A stretch of DNA of 64,000 nt from Streptomyces bicolor (GCF_000719285.1 NZ_JOFS01000011.1:170166-234165), one strand, 5' to 3'. Counted from the first letter of the stretch, positions 1 through 8,576 are shown. The notes: generated by a model from the sequence alone, not told the origin. A program made the numbers and translations.

Positions 1-522
1 TCCCGTCTGGCCGCGGGCGTAGAAGGTACGCGACACCTGGACACCGCCGAAGGACCGGGTGTCCAGCAGACCGCCGTACTCCCTGGCGAACGGCACGCCC
101 TGCGCCACGCACTGGTCGATGATCTCCACCGAGATCTGCGCGAGCCGGTGCACATTGGACTCCCGCGCCCGGAAGTCGCCGCCCTTGACGGTGTCGTAGA
201 ACAGCCGGTGGATGGAGTCGCCGTCGTTGCGGTAGTTCTTTGCCGCGTTGATGCCGCCCTGCGCGGCGATGGAGTGGGCGCGGCGCGGCGAGTCCTGGTA
301 GCAGAATTGGACGACGTGGTAGCCCTGTTCGGCGAGGGTGGCACCGGCGGAGCCACCGGCCAGCCCCGTCCCCACCACGATCACCGTGTGCTTGCGCCGG
401 TTGGCGGGGTTGACGAGTTTGGCCTCGAAGCGGCGTTTGTCCCAGCGCTCGGCGACCGGGCCGGACGGGGCCTTGATGTCGACGACGGGTTCACCGGTCG
501 CGTAGTCGGTGTATTCGGTCAT
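1..522 (-). CDS. sdhA: Succinate dehydrogenase/fumarate reductase flavoprotein subunit, partial (C-terminus off the left edge)
   Basis: Only the N-terminal ~174 residues lie in the window; the gene continues beyond base 1. The product would oxidise succinate (or reduce fumarate) with covalently bound FAD, on the cytoplasmic face of the membrane. Seen here are the FAD-binding dinucleotide fold ([20 protein letters not shown], about residues 43-62), the [14 protein letters not shown] segment containing residues that contact FAD, and the substrate-side region [10 protein letters not shown]. The start ATG at 522 follows the sdhC stop with one base between, so the order sdhC-sdhA (then presumably sdhB) is that of a trihaem-free, FrdA-like actinobacterial operon. 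The gene opposite upstream is a LysR regulator. Sure of the family; whether it works mainly as dehydrogenase or reductase cannot be told. Confidence 0.93.
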   Translation of the reverse strand, partial: MTEYTDYATGEPVVDIKAPSGPVAERWDKRRFEAKLVNPANRRKHTVIVVGTGLAGGSAGATLAEQGYHVVQFCYQDSPRRAHSIAAQGGINAAKNYRNDGDSIHRLFYDTVKGGDFRARESNVHRLAQISVEIIDQCVAQGVPFAREYGGLLDTRSFGGVQVSRTFYARGQTG

Positions 523-523
523 G

Positions 524-1231
524 TCAGCTCACCACTCCGGTCATGACGCCCACGGGTACCGCGATGAACCCGGCCGTGAGCAGCAGCGCGAGGACGTTCG
601 CGACGGTCTTCAGGGCCCGGTCGCGGGTACGGCTGCCGGCGCCGAGGGTCTGGGCGGCGCTCCAGAAGCCGTGCCGGATGTGCAGGCCGAGCGCGAGCAT
701 CGCGACGATGTAGATGACGTTGCCGTACCAGGTGGAGAAGGTGTCCACGACGTTCTGGTACGGGTGGCCCTCCTGGAAGCCGCCGGCGTGCACGGTGCCG
801 GTCGTCAGGTCGAGGATGTGCCAGACGATGAACAGGCCGAGGATGATGCCGCCCCAGCGCATGGTGCGCGTGGCGTAGGAGGCCCGCGCCTTCTTGTGCA
901 GGTACTTGCTGGGGCGCGCCTTGATGTCGCGGCGGCTGAGCTGGTACGCCGAGGTGGCGTGGGCGACGACGGCCACGACCAGCACGATCCGGACGAGCCA
1001 CAGCGTCCACTCGTAGTGCATGAACGGCTCGCCGACGGTGCGCAGCCAGTGCGCGTAGTGGTCGAACTCGCCCGCCCCGAAGAAGATCTTCAGGTTTCCG
1101 ATCATGTGGACGACCAGGTACAGCAGCATGATCAGCCCGCTGACCGCCATCACGGTCTTCTTGCCGACGGTGGAGTCCCACACCGTGCGTGCCATGGACG
1201 GCCGTCGGTCCGTCCGCGTTGCCAGAGCCAT
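524..1231 (-). CDS. sdhC: Succinate dehydrogenase cytochrome b subunit
   Basis: Membrane anchor of the complex, carrying haem b and the quinone site. The 235-residue protein has five hydrophobic segments, the usual number for the single-subunit anchor class (TIGR02046-like), starting [20 protein letters not shown]. Histidines suitable as haem ligands sit in [22 protein letters not shown] and GLHIRHGF. The start chosen is the ATG at 1231 ([12 protein letters not shown]); two in-frame ATGs upstream (1237, 1270) have poorer context. The stop is one base before the sdhA start, so the two are translated together. The divergent LysR gene and the palindrome at 1292-1306 suggest regulation from the shared 85-base intergenic region. 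Confidence 0.9.
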   Translation of the reverse strand: MALATRTDRRPSMARTVWDSTVGKKTVMAVSGLIMLLYLVVHMIGNLKIFFGAGEFDHYAHWLRTVGEPFMHYEWTLWLVRIVLVVAVVAHATSAYQLSRRDIKARPSKYLHKKARASYATRTMRWGGIILGLFIVWHILDLTTGTVHAGGFQEGHPYQNVVDTFSTWYGNVIYIVAMLALGLHIRHGFWSAAQTLGAGSRTRDRALKTVANVLALLLTAGFIAVPVGVMTGVVS

Positions 1232-1291
1232 GTTCATGAACGCTAGGGCCGGACAGCCCAATCGGTCCAAGACATGGTTTGGCTGGTTTCA

Positions 1292-1306
1292 ATAGACAGG
1301 GCCTAT
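1292..1306. promoter_or_regulatory. Candidate LysR-family binding box between sdhC and the LysR gene
   Basis: The sequence ATAGACAGGGCCTAT has ATAG/CTAT arms around seven bases and contains the T-N11-A core expected of LysR-type operators. It ends ten bases before the GTG of the LysR gene and lies 61 bases upstream of sdhC, so it could serve autoregulation, control of sdhC, or both. Inference from pattern and position. Confidence 0.5.
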
Positions 1307-1316
1307 CCTGGTTCTC

Positions 1317-2201
1317 GTGCAGTTCCAGCAACTCCAGTACTTCGTGGCTGTCGCCGAGACCCGGCACTTCACCCGGGCCGCGGACCTGGTCCATGTCGCG
1401 CAGCCATCGCTCTCCCAGCAGATCAAGGCGCTGGAGCGGGAGCTGGGGGCGGATCTGTTCCTGCGGGCGCGGGGCAACATCACGCTGACGGACGCCGGGG
1501 AGGCCCTGCTTCCGCTGGCCCGCCGCATCCTGGCCGACGCGGACACGGCGCGGCACGAGGTGCAGGAGCTGGCGCAGCTGCGCAGCGGCCGGGTCCGGCT
1601 GGGGGCGACGCCGAGCCTGTGCACGGGGTTGTTGCCGGACGTACTGCGCGCCTTCCACGACCGCTACCCCGGCATCCGCCTGCTGATCGAGGAGGGCGGC
1701 TCGCACGACCTGGTCCGGGAACTGGCCCGCGGCGCCCTCGACCTCGCCCTGATCGTGCTGCCGTTGCCCACGCCGTCGCCCGCGCTCACCACGGTGGAAC
1801 TGCTGCGGGAGGACCTGGTCGTCGTCTCTTCCCCGGACGCACCCCGCCCCGGCCGTGCCGCCCACACCGTCCGCATCTCCGACCTGGAGGGCGAACGCCT
1901 GGTGATGTTCCGCCATGGCTACGATCTGCGCGAGCTGACCGTCGCAGCGTGCCGCGCCGAGGGCTTCGAACCGGACTTCGCGGTCGAGGGCGGCGAGATG
2001 GACGCGGTCCTGGGCTTCGTCCGCGCGGGCCTCGGCGTCGCCGTCGTCCCCCGCATGGTCGCCGCCCGCTCCGGCCCCGACCTCCACGTCACCCCTCTCG
2101 CCCGGCCCGGCCTGCACCGCACGATCGCCTTGGCCCACCGCAGCGATGTGGCTCCGCCGCGGGCGGCCAGGGAGTTGCAGCGGATGTTGCTCGAGCGGTG
2201 A
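1317..2201 (+). CDS. LysR-family transcriptional regulator
   Basis: Cytoplasmic DNA-binding regulator of 294 residues, the standard LysR length. Residues 1-60 form the winged helix-turn-helix (FTRAADLVHVAQPSLSQQIK, then LTDAGEALL), and about 90-290 form the two-lobed effector domain (GRVRLGATPSLCTGLLPDVL; GALDLALIVLP). It starts with GTG. It is divergent from sdhCA, the usual arrangement when a LysR protein controls its neighbour. Two cysteines are present (C103-like in PSLCTG and one in VAACRAEGF), but they are not spaced like the redox pair of OxyR, so an OxyR role is not supported despite the ATAG-N7-CTAT box. Effector unknown. Confidence 0.9.
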   Translation: MQFQQLQYFVAVAETRHFTRAADLVHVAQPSLSQQIKALERELGADLFLRARGNITLTDAGEALLPLARRILADADTARHEVQELAQLRSGRVRLGATPSLCTGLLPDVLRAFHDRYPGIRLLIEEGGSHDLVRELARGALDLALIVLPLPTPSPALTTVELLREDLVVVSSPDAPRPGRAAHTVRISDLEGERLVMFRHGYDLRELTVAACRAEGFEPDFAVEGGEMDAVLGFVRAGLGVAVVPRMVAARSGPDLHVTPLARPGLHRTIALAHRSDVAPPRAARELQRMLLER

Positions 2202-2216
2202 GCGTGCGCTGGTGTT

Positions 2217-2318
2217 CCCGGAGCGCCGTAGGGGGATGGCGCCGTTCGGGTCTGCGGGTTCGCTGTGGCTGGTCGCGCCCACGCGGCGGAGCCGCATATC
2301 GATACGGCCCCGCGCCCC
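2217..2318. repeat. Dispersed Streptomyces intergenic repeat between convergent genes
   Basis: The 117-base gap between the LysR gene and rmdA is filled by sequence of a type commonly dispersed in Streptomyces: a segment reading GTGGCTGGTCGCGC and, near its end, GGCCCCGCGCCCCT. A related piece (GGGGCGCGGGGAAGTGCGCG) occurs at 58080-58099. Both copies lie between convergent gene ends, where transcription termination is expected. The recognition as a genus-wide repeat is from memory. Confidence 0.5.
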
Positions 2319-4454
2319 TCAGCCCGTTGCATCCACCAGCGCTAGTTCGTGCAGCCTGTCCGGTGGGCCCGGGCGGGCGTAGTACCAGCCCTGGGCCGTG
2401 TCGCAGCCCAGTATCCGCAGTTGCTCGGCCTGGGCGCCGGTCTCGACGCCCTCCACCGTCACCGCGAGGCTCAGGCTGTGGGCCAGGGAGACGATGCCCT
2501 CGACGATCTTGAGGTCGACGGGGTCGGCCGGGAACTGCTGCATGCTCTGGGTGAAGGAGCGGTCCAGCTTGAGGATGCTGACCGGCAGGCGGCGCAGGTT
2601 GGCGAGGTTGGAGTAGCCGGTGCCGAAGTCGTCCAGGGCGATGTCGACGCCCATCTCGGCGAGGCGGCGCAGGGGTTTCAGCAGGTCGTCGTCGGCGCCG
2701 ATGAGGGCCGACTCGGTGACCTCCAGGCAGAGTGAGTCCGGCTCGACGCCCGTGCGTTCCAGGATGTCCACGGTGTCCTGGACGAGTCCAGGGTGGGTGA
2801 GCTGGCACGGGGAGAGGTTGACGTTGATGCGGAGCGGGCCCGCGTCGTCGTGGCGTTCTCGCCACTCGCGTGCCTGCCGCACCGACTGCTCCAGCACCCA
2901 GCGGCCCAGCGGCACGATGAGCCCCGTGTGCTCGGCGAGCGGGATGAACCGGTCCGGGCCGAGGATGCCGTGCTGCGGGTGCAGCCAGCGCACCAGGGCC
3001 TCCGCGCCGCGCACGCTGCCGTCGCCGAGGTGGACCAGCGGCTGGTACTCGATGAAGAACTCGCCCCGCTCCAGGGCCGTCGGCAGTGCCGTGGTCAGCC
3101 CGTGCCGGGTGATGGCGCGGGCGTCGGCCTCCGGGTCGGCCAGCTCGAAGCGGTTGCCGCCCGCCGACTTGGCCCGGTACATGGTGATGTCGGCGCTGCG
3201 CAGCACCTCCGCCGGGCTGCGCTCGCCCGACGGGCCCTCGACGATGCCGATGCTGCCGCGCACGGTCAGCTCCCGGCCGTCGACGCTGATCGGGGCGATC
3301 AGCGCGTTCATGATGCGGGCGGCGAGTTCGTCGACCTCGCGCTCGGTGTCCGGGCCGGTGGTCAGCGCCACGAACTCGTCGCCGCCGAGCCGCGCGACCA
3401 TCTCGCCGGGCGCGGTGGCGCAGGCCTGCAGCCGGTCGGCGACCTCGACGAGCAGCCGGTCGCCGGCCGCGTGGCCGAGGCTGTCGTTGACGGTCTTGAA
3501 GCCGTCCAGGTCGAGGTAGCACAGGCCGAACCGCTGTCCTTCGCCGGCACCCAGTGCCTTCTCCAGGCGTTCGAAGAAGAACGTGCGGTTGGGCAGGCCC
3601 GTGAGGGCGTCGTGCGTGGCCTCGTAGCGCAGCCGGAGGTTGAGCAGGCGGCGCTCGGTGGTGTCCTCCATCAGGGCCAGCTGGTACTGCGGGTTGCCGT
3701 CGGGGTCGCGCAGCAGGGAGACGGTGAGGTTGGTCCACAGGACCGTTCCGTCAGGCCGGTAGAACGCCTTCTCGACGTGGTAGTGCTCGCGCTCGCCGCG
3801 GACGAGTTCGTCGTAGAGCTTCCAGGTCTGCGGCGCGTCCTCGGGGTGGGTCCACTCCATGACGTTACGGCCCTGCATGGTCTGCTCGGAGACGCCGAAC
3901 ATGCGCAGCAGCGCGCCGTTGACCTGCAGGACGTTGCCCTCGAGGTCGGCGATGCCGATTCCTATGGCCGCGCCCTCGAAGACCGCGCGGAAGCGGGCCT
4001 CGGTGGCGTGCAGCGCCTGCGCCACGACGCCCTGCGCCTTCAGGGCGGCCGCGGAGATCGCCTCCTGCTCGGCCAGCGTCCGCTCACGCAGCGCCTGGGC
4101 GAACCCGGCGGCCATGGCGTGCTGCAACCGCGAGGAGCGCGCCCGCTGGTCCTCCTGGTCCCCGTCGGTGCCGCAGTAGAGCACGAGGTAGGCGTCGACG
4201 CAGTCCAGCGAGCGGCTGAGCGCCTCGGGGTCGGTGCAGTGCGCGGTGACCAGCGCGGCACCGACCGCCCTGCCCTCGTTCGCGTCGAACGTCCTGGCCC
4301 TGAGCGCGTCGCTCAACCGCCGGGCCTGGGGCAGCAGTTGCTCCTCGAACTCCGGCCGGGTCGACGACGTCGAGGTCACCGGGAAGACCGCCCGGCTCCA
4401 GATCGTCGCGAACCGGCGCAGTCTGTCCTCCGGCCCGTCCGGCCCCGCGCTCAC
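2319..4454 (-). CDS. rmdA: PAS-GGDEF-EAL cyclic di-GMP phosphodiesterase, RmdA type
   Basis: Predicted to make or, more likely, break down c-di-GMP, the brake on Streptomyces development. The 711-residue soluble protein has an uncharacterised N-terminal helical region (1-145), a PAS/PAC sensor (about 150-275), a GGDEF domain (285-440) with intact GGDEF, and an EAL domain (455-705) with EALVRWLHP, LEVTESAL, DDFGTGYSNL and KLDRSF all intact. The RxxD product-inhibition site before GGDEF is absent. Domain order, length and place near sdhCA match RmdA (SCO0928), a phosphodiesterase shown in S. coelicolor to affect colony morphology. The GTG start at 4454 overlaps the TGA of the methyltransferase upstream (GTGA), so the two are translationally coupled. 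Confidence 0.85.
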   Translation of the reverse strand: MSAGPDGPEDRLRRFATIWSRAVFPVTSTSSTRPEFEEQLLPQARRLSDALRARTFDANEGRAVGAALVTAHCTDPEALSRSLDCVDAYLVLYCGTDGDQEDQRARSSRLQHAMAAGFAQALRERTLAEQEAISAAALKAQGVVAQALHATEARFRAVFEGAAIGIGIADLEGNVLQVNGALLRMFGVSEQTMQGRNVMEWTHPEDAPQTWKLYDELVRGEREHYHVEKAFYRPDGTVLWTNLTVSLLRDPDGNPQYQLALMEDTTERRLLNLRLRYEATHDALTGLPNRTFFFERLEKALGAGEGQRFGLCYLDLDGFKTVNDSLGHAAGDRLLVEVADRLQACATAPGEMVARLGGDEFVALTTGPDTEREVDELAARIMNALIAPISVDGRELTVRGSIGIVEGPSGERSPAEVLRSADITMYRAKSAGGNRFELADPEADARAITRHGLTTALPTALERGEFFIEYQPLVHLGDGSVRGAEALVRWLHPQHGILGPDRFIPLAEHTGLIVPLGRWVLEQSVRQAREWRERHDDAGPLRINVNLSPCQLTHPGLVQDTVDILERTGVEPDSLCLEVTESALIGADDDLLKPLRRLAEMGVDIALDDFGTGYSNLANLRRLPVSILKLDRSFTQSMQQFPADPVDLKIVEGIVSLAHSLSLAVTVEGVETGAQAEQLRILGCDTAQGWYYARPGPPDRLHELALVDATG

Positions 4455-5263
4455 GCCGTACGCCCCACGCCGGCGAAACCGGAGAAGGCAAACGGATCCT
4501 CGTCCTCCGGTGCGGTGTCGGGCCGCCAGTGCGGCATCGGCACCAGTCCGGGTTCCACCATGTCGTACCCCTCGAAGAACCGCGCGATCGCCTCGCGCGA
4601 GCGCATGATCAGCGGGTTGCGAATGTCCTTGTATACGTCGACCGTGCCCTTGGCCCGCTCCTCGGGCAGTGGGATTCCCTCGTACGAGGCATGCGTGAGC
4701 ACCAGCATGCTGCCGGGCGCGAGCGCGTCGCGCAGCTCGGCCACCGACTCGTACGGGTCGTCCTCGTCCTCCACGAAGTGCAGTATGGCAACGAGAAGCA
4801 GGGCGACTGGCCGGTTCAGGTCGATGAGGCGCTCGACCGCGGAACTGCTCAGGATGTCCTGGGGCTTGCGGAGGTCGGCGGCGACGACGTCGGCGCTGTC
4901 GTTGCCCTCCAGGACGGCCTGGCTGTGCGCGACGGCGACCGGGTCGTGGTCGACGTACACCACGCGCGCCTCGGGGCTGGCCGCCTGGGCCACCTCGTGG
5001 ACGTTGCCGAACGTCGGGATGCCGGAGCCGATGTCCAGGAACTGGGTGACGCCCTCGTCGACCGCGAAGCGCACCGCGCGGCGCATGAACGCCCGGTTGG
5101 CCTGCATGATCTTGGGGAGCCCCGGCATGAACTCCATGGCCTTGCGGGCAGCTTCCCGGTCGACCTCGAAGTTGTGCGAACCGCCCAGGTAGTAGTCGTA
5201 GATCCGCGAGACACTGGGCACCGAGATGTCGATGCCCCGTGGGGCCCAGGCGGGACGCTCCAT
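4451..5263 (-). CDS. SAM-dependent methyltransferase, DUF574/Methyltransf_19 family
   Basis: 270 residues, the full length of this actinobacteria-specific family (S-adenosyl methyltransferase, PF04672). The hallmark start GIDISVPSVSRIYDYYLGG is at residues 9-27 and the SAM-binding loop FLDIGSGIPTFGNVHE at about 76-91, followed by the acidic strand end VVYVDHDPVAV. Substrate unknown; members of the family are numerous and often sit beside regulators. A ribosome site (GGAGAGAT) precedes the ATG. Its stop overlaps the GTG of rmdA, so c-di-GMP turnover and this enzyme are co-expressed. The 220 bases upstream to the terminator at 5485 hold no gene and probably contain its promoter. Confidence 0.88.
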   Translation of the reverse strand: MERPAWAPRGIDISVPSVSRIYDYYLGGSHNFEVDREAARKAMEFMPGLPKIMQANRAFMRRAVRFAVDEGVTQFLDIGSGIPTFGNVHEVAQAASPEARVVYVDHDPVAVAHSQAVLEGNDSADVVAADLRKPQDILSSSAVERLIDLNRPVALLLVAILHFVEDEDDPYESVAELRDALAPGSMLVLTHASYEGIPLPEERAKGTVDVYKDIRNPLIMRSREAIARFFEGYDMVEPGLVPMPHWRPDTAPEDEDPFAFSGFAGVGRTA

Positions 5264-5484
5264 CTATCTCTCCAAGGCGTAGGCGATCCGGTGTTCGAGC
5301 TGAGGCTACTGATCGCCTGCCAAAGGAGCGAGCGGAAACGGAAATTGACCATCCGTTCCCGGTCACTGCCAGCGGCACGTGCCGAATTGATGCCCCGCAA
5401 CCCTCCACGAGAAGCATCCGAAGCTTTCCACAGAGTCCCGAAGCATGGTGAAGGAGGGCGAAGAATGATGGTGAATGACGGCAA

Positions 5485-5528
5485 ACCGGTCCGCCCCCTG
5501 CGCGTGAAGCTTCAGGGGGCGGACCGGT
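5485..5528. terminator. Strong hairpin terminator after the SCO0930-family lipoprotein gene
   Basis: A perfect 16-base inverted repeat, ACCGGTCCGCCCCCTG at 5485-5500 and its complement at 5513-5528, with a 12-base loop. It lies about 110 bases after the lipoprotein stop and separates that gene from the methyltransferase-rmdA pair on the same strand. There is no U-tract, as is common in Streptomyces. The rest of the 5264-5636 gap holds nothing else recognisable. Confidence 0.8.
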
Positions 5529-5636
5529 GGGTCGGGCGCGCCGTCCGTTCGTCCGGCACTCTCGCTGTTCTCGTCCCTCCCTTCCGTGGTGCGTACTCGG
5601 CTGGGTGAGGCGATCAACCTTGGGGAGGTGTGATCT

Positions 5637-6623
5637 TTACTTCTCCGTCGCGCCGACCGGCTTGCCGTCCGGGCGAATGGCGAACCAAGTGCCGCCGACG
5701 CCCTGACCGTTGGTGTCCCCGGGCTTCTTGTCGCCCGCGAAGGTGTAGATCGGTACGCAGTCGATGGTCTGCTGCTTGATGCCGTCGGGCCGGTCGAAGA
5801 CCACGTAACCCTGCCCCCGGGGACCGGACCCCTTCAGGTCGATGCCCTCGGTGTCCTCGGCGTCGACCGGGGCGATGACCGGCCACTTCTCCAGGCACTC
5901 GCCGGTGCACGCCGTCTTCATCGGCCAGGGCGAGTCCTTCATGAAGCGGTAGACCGTGTGGCCGTTCTTGTCGATGACGATCTCGCCGAGCTTGGGGTCG
6001 TTGCGCGTCGACAGACCGGGCAGGTCGGCGGCCTCGGCGCCACCGCCCTGGGCCTTCTTGCCGGTGGGGGCGAGCGCGTACCAAGTGCCGCCCACGCCCT
6101 GACCGTTGACGTCACCGGCCTGGGTGTCCTTCGCGAAGCGGTAGGCCGGCCAGCCGTCGACCGTCAGCTGCTTGGTGCCGTCGGAGCGAGTGACCGAGCC
6201 GAGCAGCGACTCGTCGATGCCGGCGCCGGCCGCGGCGTCGTCCGCGGGGACCGGCGGCCACTTCTTCGCACAGTCGCCGTCGCAGTTCGACTTGGGCGGC
6301 TCGGCGACATCCTTGTCGAAGCGGTAGAGCGTCAGGCCGGCACTGTCGGTCAGCACCTCGCCGAGTTCCTGGTTGGTGGAAACGGACAGCTCACCGGCGG
6401 AGGTGGTCGGCGTGGCCGCGCTCTCCTGGCCGGCGGCGCCGGCGTCGTAGCCGGTTCCGTTCCCGAGGCCGGTACCTGCGGTTCCGTAATCGCCCGCCGC
6501 GGCCGTGGCACCCACGTTCTGGCTGCTCGCCGGCGGGGCGGTTTCCGAGCCGCATGCCGTCGTCAGCGCCAGCACTGCCACGGCGCTCACCACGAGCGAG
6601 GCGCTCCGCCACGAGGTATTCAT
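5637..6623 (-). CDS. SCO0930-family lipoprotein with two Yx(F/W)xxD-type repeats
   Basis: Exported lipoprotein of 328 residues. The signal peptide ends in the lipobox LTTACGS (Cys about 24), followed by a Gly/Thr/Ala-rich linker to about 85. Then come COG4315/PF03640 repeats: LTLYRFDKDV..CDGDCAKKWPP, WPAYRFAKDTQAGDVNGQGV, HTVYRFMKDS..CTGECLEKWPV and VPIYTFAGDKKPGDTNGQGV, i.e. two paired units each with a CxGxC centre. Such repeats occur in exported proteins next to redox genes, but their function is unproven. ATG at 6623 has a GGAG ribosome site; an upstream in-frame start at 6677 would spoil the signal peptide. The 324-base gap to the next gene carries an operator-like palindrome. Confidence 0.88.
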   Translation of the reverse strand: MNTSWRSASLVVSAVAVLALTTACGSETAPPASSQNVGATAAAGDYGTAGTGLGNGTGYDAGAAGQESAATPTTSAGELSVSTNQELGEVLTDSAGLTLYRFDKDVAEPPKSNCDGDCAKKWPPVPADDAAAGAGIDESLLGSVTRSDGTKQLTVDGWPAYRFAKDTQAGDVNGQGVGGTWYALAPTGKKAQGGGAEAADLPGLSTRNDPKLGEIVIDKNGHTVYRFMKDSPWPMKTACTGECLEKWPVIAPVDAEDTEGIDLKGSGPRGQGYVVFDRPDGIKQQTIDCVPIYTFAGDKKPGDTNGQGVGGTWFAIRPDGKPVGATEK

Positions 6624-6738
6624 CGTCAACTCCCCATAATCACAAGGGTGTTGCAGCGCCCTGCTGCGCCGCCGCACGACATGGGGTACGCACGGGAGGC
6701 ACGTTCGTGTTCAATCGGCGCACAAATTTCTTTCCGAA

Positions 6739-6769
6739 AGCTGTGACAGCACCCGCGTCACAGCTGTGA
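6739..6769. promoter_or_regulatory. Operator-like palindromes in the divergent lipoprotein / proline-rich protein gap
   Basis: AGCTGTGAC (6739-6747) is a perfect inverted repeat of GTCACAGCT (6757-6765), and the right arm itself continues into the 12-base palindrome TCACAGCTGTGA (6758-6769). Three TGTGA-type half-sites are therefore packed into 31 bases. The rest of the 6624-6947 gap shows nothing else. The cognate regulator is unknown; half-sites resemble CRP boxes but the spacing does not. Confidence 0.45.
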
Positions 6770-6947
6770 GACCACCCCGCTTCACCTGCACGAGCCCACT
6801 CACCTCTCACGTCGCACGCACGTGCGGGCCGGGCGGTCACTCATGCGCCCTGCGGCCAAACCTTTCGAGGGCCGCCTGTCGCCCGATCGGGGCAATCCGG
6901 TCGCACTCCGGCGCGTGGGGACGTGCACGGGACTGAAGATCTTCGTC

Positions 6948-7544
6948 GTGCATGGACTCGAACCGATCCCATCCACCCTGACCGCAAGGGTGTTGACGGT
7001 GGTGACACTGACCTGGCTCCTGGTGGCGGCACCGGCCGGGGTGGCCGTGGCCGACGTCTGCGCCTACGCCGAGACCGGCCCCGACGGCGCGACGGCGGTG
7101 GCGGTCGTCGGAACCCTCACCTGGCCGACGCCCACGCAGTGCCCGGCACCGACGCCCACTCCCACACCGACGCCGACACCCACGCCCACGCCGAAACCGA
7201 CGCCCACGCCCACGCCCACGCCGGACCCCACACCGACGCCACCGCCGAAAACCACCCCCAGCCAGAAGCCCAAGCCGCCGCCGCCACCTCCACCGCCACC
7301 ACCCCCGGCCACACCGGCTCCTCAGCCCGCGCCACCACGCCCGAGGCCGACACCGACCTCGACGCCGCCCCCGAAGCCGTCGGTCAAACCCACGCCGACT
7401 CCGTCAGCCACCCCCGTGCACTACCCGCCCTACCGCGCCACCTCGCACCGGCGGGCCGCCCACGACGCGCCGTCGCCCCTCACCTTCGTCCTGCTCATCG
7501 CCGCGCCCGCGATCGCCGCCGTCGCCGCGCTGCGCCCGCGCTGA
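6948..7544 (+). CDS. Exported proline/threonine-rich protein with C-terminal membrane anchor
   Basis: Probably a cell-envelope spacer protein; no enzymatic domain is seen. After a hydrophobic signal segment ([20 protein letters not shown]) there is a short folded part with two cysteines ([11 protein letters not shown]...TQCP), then about 90 residues of PT, PTP and PPP repeats, a basic stretch, and a C-terminal hydrophobic helix ([15 protein letters not shown]) ending LRPR. This is the layout of wall-spanning proteins. The start is uncertain: GTG at 6948 gives a well-proportioned signal peptide, but in-frame starts exist at 6822 and 6843. It precedes a DUF4239 membrane gene by 15 bases, so both are likely co-transcribed. 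From memory it corresponds to the SCO0931-type secreted proline-rich protein. Confidence 0.72.
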   Translation: MHGLEPIPSTLTARVLTVVTLTWLLVAAPAGVAVADVCAYAETGPDGATAVAVVGTLTWPTPTQCPAPTPTPTPTPTPTPTPKPTPTPTPTPDPTPTPPPKTTPSQKPKPPPPPPPPPPPATPAPQPAPPRPRPTPTSTPPPKPSVKPTPTPSATPVHYPPYRATSHRRAAHDAPSPLTFVLLIAAPAIAAVAALRPR

Positions 7545-7559
7545 ACCTGGAGGCTTCCC

Positions 7560-8324
7560 TTGCCGGAATGGCTTGTTCTCACCCTCGCGATGCTGGCCGC
7601 CTGCTCCGTGGTGGTCATCATCACCTTCCTACGGCACCGCACCGCCCCCGACGACGAGGATCCCTCCGAGACTCCGGACGTCATCGAGTACATGACGATG
7701 TGGATCGGTGTGGTGTACGCCATCGTGCTGGGCCTGGCCATCGCCGGCGTGTGGGAGGGCCGCAGCGCCGCCGAGGACCACGTCCAGGCGGAGGCCGTGG
7801 CGCTGCACGAGGTGTCGGAGCGGGTCCGGGTCTATCCCGCCGACATCCGTGACCGTATTCGTGACGACGTCAACACCTATGTCGGACACGTCGTCACCAC
7901 CGAGTGGAAGTCGATGGCCGACGACGGCCGGATGACCGACCGCGGCGCCGAGCTCTTCCAGCGCATCCGCGAGGACGTCACCGACTACAAGCCGAGGACG
8001 GACTTCGAGGCGCAGGCCTACCAGCCGCTCCTCGACCAGGTGACCGCCGCCGACCAGGCACGCAACGCCCGCGCGAACTCGACCGGGGAGACCATGCCGG
8101 GGGTGGTGTGGTTCGGGCTCATCACCGGCGGCGTCGTCACCATCGGGATGATCTTCGCCCTGCAGATCCGGCGCACTCCGCGCGAGCTGGTCCTCGCCGG
8201 GCTGTTCTCCGCGCTGATCGCCTTCCTGCTCTTCCTCATCTGGGACTTCGACGCGCCGTACAGCCGTGGGGTCACGGCATCGGCGGAGCCGTTCCTGGAC
8301 CTCTTCCCCCAGGCCAAGGGCTGA
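7560..8324 (+). CDS. DUF4239-like integral membrane protein
   Basis: 254 residues with an N-terminal helix (WLVLTLAMLAACSVVVIITFL), a second (VVYAIVLGLAIAGVWEG), a soluble central part (about 75-175) and two closing helices (FGLITGGVVTIGMIFALQI; LVLAGLFSALIAFLLFLIW). That topology, and the YAIVLG...VWEGR motif, match bestrophin-like DUF4239 proteins; function unknown. It starts with TTG at 7560, nine bases or so after GGAGG, with no better alternative. It follows the proline-rich gene closely and both sit in the surface-protein block with the sortase. Confidence 0.85.
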   Translation: MPEWLVLTLAMLAACSVVVIITFLRHRTAPDDEDPSETPDVIEYMTMWIGVVYAIVLGLAIAGVWEGRSAAEDHVQAEAVALHEVSERVRVYPADIRDRIRDDVNTYVGHVVTTEWKSMADDGRMTDRGAELFQRIREDVTDYKPRTDFEAQAYQPLLDQVTAADQARNARANSTGETMPGVVWFGLITGGVVTIGMIFALQIRRTPRELVLAGLFSALIAFLLFLIWDFDAPYSRGVTASAEPFLDLFPQAKG

Positions 8325-8576
8325 CGCACCCTCACCTGACGGGCTGCCGGGGGACGTGCGGAGCCGGCGAGGGCACCGTACGCGTCGCCGCCACGCCGCT
8401 CCGTTCCCCCGGGAGTGCCAATTCCGTCCCCTGAGCGGCCCACACGGTTGCCCCATTCGTACGACAGCGATCGCGCGGGTGTGCGCGCCTTCCTAGCGTT
8501 CCGATCACCGAGGTGCATTTCCGGCGCGAGCGGACAGGGGTCCGCGGCTGCTCCTCGGGGACCCGGAGGGAACACC

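Noticed and set aside
1317-2201. Naming the LysR regulator OxyR because of the ATAG-N7-CTAT box
   Set aside because: The protein lacks the OxyR cysteine spacing; the box alone fits many LysR proteins.
519-2297. A 592-residue open frame on the minus strand across sdhC and the LysR gene
   Set aside because: It is a high-GC shadow frame: Arg/Gly/Ala-rich, without domains, and covers two well-supported genes in other frames.
7148-7312. Regular short repeats that could be mistaken for a CRISPR-like or tandem DNA array
   Set aside because: They are codons for PT/PTP and PPP repeats within the exported proline-rich protein, in frame throughout.
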